Below the pieces are notes generated by a model that was given only the letters and a program-made list of their open reading frames with translations, ran no database searches and was not told where the DNA came from. Shown one piece after another: positions 44,442-52,002 of a stretch of DNA of 64,000 nt. This DNA is from Sulfurimonas sp. GTDB taxonomy: Bacteria; Campylobacterota; Campylobacteria; Campylobacterales; Sulfurimonadaceae. The position numbers were made by a program, and so were the translations under genes. The stretch covers positions 186,001-250,000 of the forward strand of contig NZ_JAQTLH010000002.1 of the NCBI RefSeq assembly GCF_028714975.1, given 5' to 3'. How positions within the stretch are numbered: position 1 is the stretch's first letter; every line of letters starts with the position of its first letter.

Positions 44442-44996
44442 ATGAGAAGTTCTTTAAGATTTACCGGTGTTGGTGGTCAAGGTGTTTTACTTGCAGGTGA
44501 GATTATGGCAGCTTGCAAAATTAAAGATGGCGGTTACGGTTTAAAAACTGCAACATATACATCACAAGTTCGTGGCGGTGCAACAGTTGTTGATATAACA
44601 TTGGATGACAATGAAATTCGTTACCCATATGCAAATGAGGGTGAAATTGATTTTATGCTCTCAGTTGCAAATGTATCATATCAACAATTTAAAAACGGTG
44701 TGAGACTAGGTGGGATTATTGTTGTAGATCCAAATTTAGTTACTCCGACCGAAGAAGATAGAAAGAAGTGGGTTATTCACGAGATCCCGATTATTACTAT
44801 TGCAAAAGAAGAGGTCGGTAATGTTATTACTCAATCTGTTGTGGCACTAGCAATTACAAACACTATGACAAATGTTCTTGATAAACAATCTTTGATTGAC
44901 ACAATGCTTTCAAAAGTACCTGAAAAAGTTCATGCTGCAAATAAAAAAGCGTATGAACTAGGTGAAAAATATGCTAGAGAGGCTATGGCTAAATAG
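44442..44996 (+). CDS. oorC: 2-oxoglutarate:acceptor oxidoreductase gamma subunit
   Basis: FTGVGGQGVLLAGEIMA, YTSQVRGGATVVDITL. Confidence 0.92.
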   Translation: MRSSLRFTGVGGQGVLLAGEIMAACKIKDGGYGLKTATYTSQVRGGATVVDITLDDNEIRYPYANEGEIDFMLSVANVSYQQFKNGVRLGGIIVVDPNLVTPTEEDRKKWVIHEIPIITIAKEEVGNVITQSVVALAITNTMTNVLDKQSLIDTMLSKVPEKVHAANKKAYELGEKYAREAMAK

Positions 44997-45086
44997 TCTT
45001 GGTTTTTTAAGAGTAACCTTTTTACAGGTTACTCTTTTTTTAAATATACGTTTAATATTAAATAATATCTATAATATTATGAAATA

Positions 45087-45704
45087 TTAAACTCTAATGC
45101 TTTCCCAAAAAAATTCCACATGCTTCTCAAATTGTGTTGATAAATTTGTAGTAGAGCCACTATCGAATCTCAAAAGCGTAATCTGAAGCCTAATGTAAAA
45201 TAGGGTGGATAAAAATTCATAAGCAACCATCATGGGATCAGCTGAACGAATCAAAGAGTTTTGCATCATTATAAAAAATGCTTCTGAGAGAACTTTTATA
45301 TTTTCATTGTGAAATTCATTCATAAACTGCTCTCTAAGCTCTTTATTTTGAAAAAGCTCTATCATTAGCAGTCTAAACATATTTTCGTTGTTTTTATCAA
45401 ATGTAAGAAGTTTATACTGCATCGCAAACTTCTGCAAAAATGCTTTTCCTTTTAATGCCGACTCTTTAATGTCGCTATCGTTTTGAGAGAAGGGTGTTGT
45501 AAAAATCTCTTTTGCAACGCACAAAAATATCTCCTCTTTATTTTTAAAATGATTATATAAAGCACTCTCTCTAATTCCTACTTCCGAAGCTATTTTTCGC
45601 ACGCTGGTTGCTTTATATCCATATTCTGAGAAGAGGGTTGATGAGACTTTTAGTATCTTTTGCTTAGTACCGATTGTTTTTTTGTTTGCCATGTTTTCGG
45701 ACAT
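45087..45704 (-). CDS. TetR/AcrR-family transcriptional regulator
   Basis: N-terminal HTH KILKVSSTLFSEYGYKATSVRKIASEVGIRESALYNHFKNKEEIF. Confidence 0.9.
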   Translation of the reverse strand: MSENMANKKTIGTKQKILKVSSTLFSEYGYKATSVRKIASEVGIRESALYNHFKNKEEIFLCVAKEIFTTPFSQNDSDIKESALKGKAFLQKFAMQYKLLTFDKNNENMFRLLMIELFQNKELREQFMNEFHNENIKVLSEAFFIMMQNSLIRSADPMMVAYEFLSTLFYIRLQITLLRFDSGSTTNLSTQFEKHVEFFWESIRV

Positions 45705-45725
45705 TTCTAGCCTTTGCTACCGTAT

Positions 45726-45843
45726 GAACGGATGTTAATGTTTGTAGAATTATAAATGAACAACTGTTAATTTAACCTTATAGAAAAAGAACAATCGTTC
45801 ATATGTTATTTTATCAAATTTTAAATAATATGAACGATTGTTC
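45726..45843. promoter_or_regulatory. Array of GAAC-N4-GTT(C) operator-like palindromes between tetR and rnpB
   Basis: GAACAATCGTTC at 45789-45800 and its inverse GAACGATTGTTC at 45832-45843 (16-bp perfect arms), plus GAACGGATGTT at 45726 and GAACAACTGTT at 45758. Confidence 0.6.
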
Positions 45844-45888
45844 TCATCTTAAGAAAAGAGATATAAAGGAATGATTTTGTACAATTTT

Positions 45889-46247
45889 ATAGGTACAACA
45901 GATAGCGACTTGATTTGCCTCAAGAGGAAAGTCCGAGCTGCTCTAAGACAGTGTTCCATTTAACTAATGGCCGCGGTAACGCGAGGGAAAGTGCAACAGA
46001 GAGTAGACTGCCACTTTTAAGTGGTAAAGGTGAAAGGGCGGTGTAAGAGACCACCAGTCTTTATAGCAATATAGAGAGCTTGTAAACCCAACATGGCAGC
46101 AAGAAACAGATGGTCAGCGTCTTAAGGGCGGAACTGCAGTAGAAGTACCGTAGTTTTGCCTATGCTACTGTTTCGCTAGAGTTACTATGTAAATAGTAAA
46201 GTAGATTAATGCTATCAAAACAAAACTCGGCTTATAGTTGTACCTAT
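45889..46247 (+). ncRNA. rnpB: RNase P RNA (bacterial type A-like); 3' end coincides with prophage attL
   Basis: Conserved GAGGAAAGTCCGAGCTGCTC, AAAGTGCAACAGAGAGTAGACTGCC, AAACCCAACATGGCAGCAAG; P1 helix ATAGGTACAAC...GTTGTACCTAT closes the RNA. Confidence 0.93.
46223..46246 (+). repeat. attL, 24-bp direct repeat (rnpB 3' end)
   Basis: AAACTCGGCTTATAGTTGTACCTA, identical to 58094-58117. Confidence 0.92.
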
Positions 46248-46273
46248 CTCCAACAAACCCCTATTTATAGGGA

Positions 46274-47377
46274 TTAAACAAACATTTTATTTTTAACCGT
46301 GTCCGTAGCGTGACCAAATAAACAAAAATTAGCACCCAAATCAATGTTTTTAGACTGTATTACACTCGCATAATGCTCTAATGTAACTTTAGGGCTAGAA
46401 TGTCCTAAAAGTCCTGCAAGTTCATTGATACTCACTATATTTTCTTTTAACATCAAAGTAGCAAATGTATGTCTAGTAGAATATAATTTATATCTCTCTA
46501 CACCTGCTGCAATACAAACATCTCGCCATTGACTTCTTAAAAGTGAAGCATCGTCAATTTCCCCAAAAAGAAAAATATTATCTTTTGGTTGTATCTTTCT
46601 TGCCTCTTCTAACATATATGAAGTATAAGGCACTTTACGGATAGCGTTATTTGTTTTTCCACTGCCAAGCATTCCTTTAGTTCTAGTTCGATTAATATGG
46701 ATAAATCCATCATCTTTGAAATCCACCAATTGAAGCCCAAGAATTTCGCCAACTCTCATACCCGTATTAAATGCTATAAAAAGATATGCTCTAATAACAC
46801 CAACTGAAACAGTTAAAATTTTATTTACTTGCTCTTTAGTAAAATATTGAATATCTTCTCTAATATCTTGTTTCAATTTAATACTCAAAGCAGGGTTAAA
46901 ACTTATAACACCATCATCAACGGCAAGCTCAAATATCTCTTTGATACAGCTCTTATAAGTAGTTTTAGATTTACTTTTCATATTTAATGATATTAAATAC
47001 TCTTTGATATCAAGTCTAGTGATAGTGTCAATATTTCTACCCTTAAAATACTCAATAACTCTAAGAAAATAACCTTGCTTTAAAAAAAAGCTTTTATTAG
47101 AGTCTTTTTGTTTTAAAAATATGCCACCGTAATACTCAAAAGTTTTAGGCTTCTTTTTATAGATATCTCCGGAAGCAATTTTCATATCAAGAGCAGGGAT
47201 AATTTGAGAAGTAACAATTTTGATATTTTGCGGAGTATTCTTTAATTTTGTAGATTTACGAACACGAACACCGTCGACATAATAATTTAACCAAATCATA
47301 GAATCTTTTATATAGTGTGTTGTCATTCCTTTTTTACCTTTTTTAATAGCAACACTTTTACTATGCGACATAATCAT
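46274..47377 (-). CDS. int: Tyrosine recombinase/phage integrase
   Basis: FNTGMRVGEILGLQ (Arg I), RHTFATLMLKENI, GLLGHSSPKVTLEHYA (Arg II/Tyr). Confidence 0.93.
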   Translation of the reverse strand: MIMSHSKSVAIKKGKKGMTTHYIKDSMIWLNYYVDGVRVRKSTKLKNTPQNIKIVTSQIIPALDMKIASGDIYKKKPKTFEYYGGIFLKQKDSNKSFFLKQGYFLRVIEYFKGRNIDTITRLDIKEYLISLNMKSKSKTTYKSCIKEIFELAVDDGVISFNPALSIKLKQDIREDIQYFTKEQVNKILTVSVGVIRAYLFIAFNTGMRVGEILGLQLVDFKDDGFIHINRTRTKGMLGSGKTNNAIRKVPYTSYMLEEARKIQPKDNIFLFGEIDDASLLRSQWRDVCIAAGVERYKLYSTRHTFATLMLKENIVSINELAGLLGHSSPKVTLEHYASVIQSKNIDLGANFCLFGHATDTVKNKMFV

Positions 47378-47383
47378 AACGCT

Positions 47384-47593
47384 TTATATTAAAAATTTAT
47401 CTAAATCAATATCATTGTCAATATTGTTTATAGGTTTAAAACAAGAATTAAACTCATCTATATTTATATAAACTCTTTTATAACCATCTTTTTTATAAGC
47501 TATCAAATCTTTATTTTTTATCATCTTTCTAATGTAAGAAATATCAATACCGACAATTTGAGCTAATTTTTGGATAGTTATAAATTTAATCAT
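47384..47593 (-). CDS. Small HTH protein, excisionase-like
   Basis: ITIQKLAQIVGIDISYIRKMIKNKDLIAYKKDGYKRVYIN (HTH_17/MerR-like), adjacent to int. Confidence 0.6.
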   Translation of the reverse strand: MIKFITIQKLAQIVGIDISYIRKMIKNKDLIAYKKDGYKRVYINIDEFNSCFKPINNIDNDIDLDKFLI

Positions 47594-47828
47594 TTATTAA
47601 TTCTTTGATTAAAGAAGTGAATAGAAAATATTTTTCTAATTTATTTAATAAAAAAGAATGTTCAATTATCAAATTCATAAAATAAATAGTTTGTAATGGT
47701 ATTTCATTAGGTTTACTAGACCAGCGGTTTACAGTTCCCTCACTAACTCCCATTAATTTTGATAATTCAATTTGAGTTAAATTCATAGTAGAACAAATAT
47801 TTTTAACTGGATTATTATTTATTTGCAT
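47586..47828 (-). CDS. HTH DNA-binding protein
   Basis: MNLTQIELSKLMGVSEGTVNRWSSKPNEIP helix-turn-helix. Confidence 0.6.
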   Translation of the reverse strand: MQINNNPVKNICSTMNLTQIELSKLMGVSEGTVNRWSSKPNEIPLQTIYFMNLIIEHSFLLNKLEKYFLFTSLIKELIND

Positions 47829-49195
47829 TAAACCACCTCACTTTCAAATTGAAAAAAATCATCTTGATAGAGAGCTAAATCAACTTTTTCCTCAAGCAGT
47901 AAACCTCTATCTATCAAAATATTTTTAGTATTTGCATAGTGCTTTAAATCGCAAGTTTCAATATCTAAATTTTGAAAGTAGTCATAAAGTTTTAAATCGC
48001 TCATTTGATAAGGATATTCTCTATGTTTATGCAAAATAGAAGATAAAGAAATAGGATTTTGACCCTCAGCAACTAACTTTTTATTTACATGCATTAATTT
48101 TTTTTCTGTATGTTGATAAAATATAAACTCTTCTCCGTCTATAATTACATCTACCGGCTTTTGAATTTTCTCTCTAAATAAAGGCTCATATTCAGCTTCA
48201 AGATATGTATAATCCTCTAATTTTTCAGCCCAATTCACGGGTTTAGAAACATAAATAGTCCCGAACTCATTATTAATAAAAGATATTTTTTTGGTATCTG
48301 AATAAACATAAACATTAACATCATGATTTTTATAAGCAGCTGTTAAATCTAAAAGAGTATACATGCCATTAAGTTTACGATACACTTCAAGAGCTACAAA
48401 AGTGCGAGAAGTATAAAACCTACAAATGCCGTGATATAGATACCAGAGTGTAAGATTTGTTATCTTGTCGCTATCTTCTCTTAAATCATCTAAAGTTTTT
48501 AAAATATATTTCATCAAGTAAGAGATAGGCGACTTAACATTCGTTTCAACCTGACTAAGCGGAGCAGGGAAAAGCCTATTTACAGCTTTGACAATAGAGT
48601 CAACACTATCAGCAGGAACAAATAAAGAGATATGCAAATGTGGAGTACCGTCTTTGTGCGGTTCGGTAACTCTTAAATAACATCTATCGTCTTTTTGAAT
48701 GTTTTTATAGCTCCTATCATCAAATATTTTTTTCAACATCTTTGAAAGCTCAATAGAAGCGTTGCGAGGAGTATATTTATCAATCGTATTGCTAAAATCT
48801 AAAATAGGATCAATAAAAGGCACTCTTTGAATTACATGACAGTTTAAAAACTTAATTTTATTGATTGTAGTTATGTATTTGCGACCTGCAAACGCTTTAT
48901 TTGTAATTAAACGACCTTTATAAGTCTTTTTAGGGTGCCAATGAGATGGTAAAGTAAGAGTAATAAAAATATTTTTTAAATCTCTCTCTTTTGAGTAATC
49001 GAAAATACTCCATGCTCTATGTTGCAGTTCTGCAATGTATCTATCTGCATTCATGTAGCTATTTGCTACAAAATCAGCAAAAGGAACTATTTTATTATCA
49101 AGATGTATACCGTTATTAGTCATAAACTCTTTGTTTTTTACAAGTTTATTTTTAGCATTTTTGATTTGTTGTTTGTTTAAGCCGTAATTTGTCAC
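47828..49195 (-). CDS. Phage replication initiator, HUH endonuclease type
   Basis: HUH motif DGTPHLHISLFVP; Y-x-x-K(Y) motif ISYLMKYILKT; GTG start preceded by AGGAAGTGAC. Confidence 0.8.
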   Translation of the reverse strand: MTNYGLNKQQIKNAKNKLVKNKEFMTNNGIHLDNKIVPFADFVANSYMNADRYIAELQHRAWSIFDYSKERDLKNIFITLTLPSHWHPKKTYKGRLITNKAFAGRKYITTINKIKFLNCHVIQRVPFIDPILDFSNTIDKYTPRNASIELSKMLKKIFDDRSYKNIQKDDRCYLRVTEPHKDGTPHLHISLFVPADSVDSIVKAVNRLFPAPLSQVETNVKSPISYLMKYILKTLDDLREDSDKITNLTLWYLYHGICRFYTSRTFVALEVYRKLNGMYTLLDLTAAYKNHDVNVYVYSDTKKISFINNEFGTIYVSKPVNWAEKLEDYTYLEAEYEPLFREKIQKPVDVIIDGEEFIFYQHTEKKLMHVNKKLVAEGQNPISLSSILHKHREYPYQMSDLKLYDYFQNLDIETCDLKHYANTKNILIDRGLLLEEKVDLALYQDDFFQFESEVV

Positions 49196-49230
49196 TTTGT
49201 CACTTCCTGTATGAATTTTATAATCGTGTC

Positions 49231-49501
49231 TAAAGAGATATGCAAATATGGAGTACCGTCTTTATGCGGTTCGGTAACTCTTAAATAACATCTATCGTCT
49301 TTTTGAATGTTTTTATAGCTACTATAATAAATATTTTTTTCAACACATTTGAAAGCTCAATAGAAGCGTTGCGATGTATACCGTTATTAATCATAAACTC
49401 TTTGTTTTTTACAAGTTTATTTTTAGCATTTTTGATTTGTTGTTTGTTTAAGCCGTAATTTGTCACTTTGTAACTTCCTGTATGAATTTTATAATCGTGT
49501 C
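49231..49501 (-). pseudogene. Truncated tandem duplicate of the rep 5' region
   Basis: 49231-~49375 matches 48623-~48766 and the remainder matches ~49103-49230; the joined ORF (61 aa) fuses the Rep N-terminus to RNASIELS and then frameshifts. Confidence 0.85.
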
Positions 49502-49518
49502 CGATAACTTTTTATAGA

Positions 49519-49583
49519 TAGCCAAGAGGCTCATTCGCATTTGTTCGCTGACGCTCACAAAGTGCGTATGAGTCCAAAGGCTA
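49519..49583. other. Long imperfect hairpin in the intergenic region after the secretin gene
   Basis: TAGCC...GGCTA outer arms; CTCATtCGCATTTGT / ACAAAgTGCGtATGAG inner arms; 12-nt apical loop. Confidence 0.7.
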
Positions 49584-49587
49584 AACC

Positions 49588-50715
49588 TTATTTAATAACC
49601 TCTATTGCGATTGAAATGTTAGAGTTAGTACTAGTATCCTTTTTATACTTGAAAGCCTCTCCTAGATAAGGAATGGAAGAAAAAAACGGTATTTCAAAGT
49701 TATCTTTTGATTTTTTATTTTGCTTGATACCGCTTAAGAGTAAAACCTCTCCGTATTTAAGATTTGTATTTGATTTAAGTTGTCTTTTAAAGGTAGTAGG
49801 AACATTATCAACAACACTCAATATGTCTTCAATAATCAAATCTAAATCAAGATTTATATAATCCTCAAATACAAAAGATTTACCATTAATTTTGAGTCCT
49901 ACATCTTTATAATCAATTGATGTCTGCTCACTCACATTTGCAGCTTGAGTAATTGTGTTTGATTTGCGGTAAGGAATATTATTTACAGCAGAGAAATTAA
50001 ACTCTTTAGAATCTTGTACGAGAATAAAAGGATTTTGAGAAACATTGAAAAATTTAGACTCACTAAAGAGTTTTAAAGCACCGTAAAAATTAGGACTTGT
50101 AAAAATAGGGTTTTTAGACTGAAAAGGCAACACAAAAGTATTTAAAACATTTTGAACCTCTCCGGTAGCCGATGTATAAAGCGTAGAATGTGTAAAACCT
50201 TGCTCTTTTAACTCATCTTCATTTATCTCTATAATAGTAAATTTAAGAGTAACTTGCTTTTTTTCAAAATCTATTTTTTTTATATCATGTACTAAAGAGA
50301 AATATTGAGATTGCAAACAATGAATGATAATTGTATTTGTAGTATCGACATATTGGAATTTAACATCTTTAAATGTCAAAAACTTAGATACAGCCTCAAA
50401 GCTATTATATTTTAAATCTATAAAGTAAGAATACAAAGAGCTATTTTGAATTTTTAGAAGATAATAAGTATTATTAAAATTAATAAGCTCATAACCTAAC
50501 TTTTTAACACTCTCACGATACAAAAACAAAAGATCATCATTTTTTATATTTTCAGGAACAAAAAGAGAAACCTCTTTAGACTTTAAATCCTCATCAATAT
50601 AAACATTTATATTGTTTTGAGCAGAGAGCAGCTCAGTAAAATCTAAAAGAGTAATCTCTCTGTCATTTGCTTGCAGCTGGAGAAATAAAACTACTATTAC
50701 TAATAACTTTTTCAT
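49588..50715 (-). CDS. Phage-encoded secretin (pIV-like)
   Basis: Signal peptide MKKLLVIVVLFLQLQAND, secretin C-terminal domain (FNVSQNPFILVQDSKEFNFSAVNNIPY...LKYGEVLLLSGIKQNKKSK..PFFSSIPYLGEAFKYK). Confidence 0.88.
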   Translation of the reverse strand: MKKLLVIVVLFLQLQANDREITLLDFTELLSAQNNINVYIDEDLKSKEVSLFVPENIKNDDLLFLYRESVKKLGYELINFNNTYYLLKIQNSSLYSYFIDLKYNSFEAVSKFLTFKDVKFQYVDTTNTIIIHCLQSQYFSLVHDIKKIDFEKKQVTLKFTIIEINEDELKEQGFTHSTLYTSATGEVQNVLNTFVLPFQSKNPIFTSPNFYGALKLFSESKFFNVSQNPFILVQDSKEFNFSAVNNIPYRKSNTITQAANVSEQTSIDYKDVGLKINGKSFVFEDYINLDLDLIIEDILSVVDNVPTTFKRQLKSNTNLKYGEVLLLSGIKQNKKSKDNFEIPFFSSIPYLGEAFKYKKDTSTNSNISIAIEVIK

Positions 50716-51781
50716 CGTTTTTAACCTTTTTATTTGAGATATATTTATAAAACTCTTCCGTAGTATCAAGATAGAATTTATAAAGATTTGAAGTTTTTTT
50801 ATCGGTATAAAGAAGTTTAATATTATGTGATTTTAAAAAATGCTCAAAAAGAGGAATAGGAAGCAAAATATCATCATTAAAACAGTTTTTAGAGTTACAA
50901 AACAAAGAAAAAAGTTTTCTATCAGTAGTTTCAAAAGTAGGTTTTATCTCTTGTATAACAACAGAAGATTGATTTTGATTTTTAACATTTAAGTTATTTT
51001 GAATAGGTGAGACAGAGGTTAAATTAGAATCTTTAATTTGAGTAGAAACAGCCAGAGAATTATCTTTTTGATTTTGAGATTTTAAAGTATAAACATAATA
51101 AGAAAAACCTAAAGATAAAACAATAAAAAGAATAAAAGTGCTTAAAAGAATTTTAAAAATAACATTATTAGTATTTATACTATCACCAGACTTATATAAA
51201 TCAAAAACCTCTACATTGCGTTTTATTTTTATAACTCCACTTTTAGAAGCTTTAGTTAAACGAGAAGAACAATAAACAGAATAAAAAAAATATCTCTTAT
51301 CAAGAGTAAGAGAAGCGGGACGAGCTTCATAAAAAAACTCTGAAAAAGTTTTATATTTAGATTCAACCAAAGCAAGATTTTGAGTAATAAGAATAATCTC
51401 ATGAAACAAATGACGATGATAAGAAAGCCACCAAACCAAAACAGTATCACGAGAGCTAAAAAAATTATGAGCTTCATCAATGACAAAAAAAGCATTTAAT
51501 ATATTAAACTCTATACATTTTTCAATCAATTCTTCATCAGTAGATTTTTTTTTGTAAAGAGTATGCAAGACAGTAAGCTTTATTTTTAAATCATCAAAAT
51601 CAAGAGGAAAAACATTATCAACAATATCAAAATTAAACTCATTTATATTTGTATAACAAACTTCATATTTAAACTTTTTATCTTTTTTTGCATTAGGAGA
51701 GCTAGAAAAATTATTAAATATTTTATCTACTGCATAATAAGTCTTGCCAGAAGCAGGGCGACCTAAAAAAAAAGTAATCAT
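50663..51781 (-). CDS. Zot-domain assembly ATPase (pI-like)
   Basis: MITFFLGRPASGKTYYAVDKI Walker A, AFFVIDEAHNFF Walker B, mid-protein TM segment. Confidence 0.9.
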   Translation of the reverse strand: MITFFLGRPASGKTYYAVDKIFNNFSSSPNAKKDKKFKYEVCYTNINEFNFDIVDNVFPLDFDDLKIKLTVLHTLYKKKSTDEELIEKCIEFNILNAFFVIDEAHNFFSSRDTVLVWWLSYHRHLFHEIILITQNLALVESKYKTFSEFFYEARPASLTLDKRYFFYSVYCSSRLTKASKSGVIKIKRNVEVFDLYKSGDSINTNNVIFKILLSTFILFIVLSLGFSYYVYTLKSQNQKDNSLAVSTQIKDSNLTSVSPIQNNLNVKNQNQSSVVIQEIKPTFETTDRKLFSLFCNSKNCFNDDILLPIPLFEHFLKSHNIKLLYTDKKTSNLYKFYLDTTEEFYKYISNKKVKNDEKVISNSSFISPAASK

Positions 51782-51786
51782 AATAT

Positions 51787-52002
51787 TTACTTAACAAAAG
51801 ATAAAGCTTGTTTAGCTAAAAAACCGGCTATCAAAATAGTAAAAAAAATAGATAACCCCTCAAAAATTCCAAATTGACATAAAGCACCGGAAAAAGGTAC
51901 CGATGAAAAAGAATTAACAAGTATAGATTTAAAATAATCTACTACAAAATACACAACTCCCATAAAAGGAATAAATAAAACAGCCTTAATAATATAATCC
52001 AT
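51787..52002 (-). CDS. Small membrane protein, pVI-like minor virion protein candidate
   Basis: 71 aa, two TM segments, between the pIII-like and Zot genes. Confidence 0.55.
   Translation of the reverse strand: MDYIIKAVLFIPFMGVVYFVVDYFKSILVNSFSSVPFSGALCQFGIFEGLSIFFTILIAGFLAKQALSFVK

Noticed and set aside
49281-49466. 61-aa ORF resembling the Rep N-terminus
   Set aside because: It is the frameshifted product of the truncated rep duplication, not an independent gene.
51256-51495. 79-aa minus-strand ORF inside the Zot-like gene
   Set aside because: Out-of-frame, hydrophobic low-complexity translation of an AT-rich gene; the Zot frame has clear Walker motifs.
50663-51781. Zot protein as an enterotoxin
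   Set aside because: Zot-domain proteins in filamentous phages are assembly ATPases; nothing in the sequence supports a toxin role.
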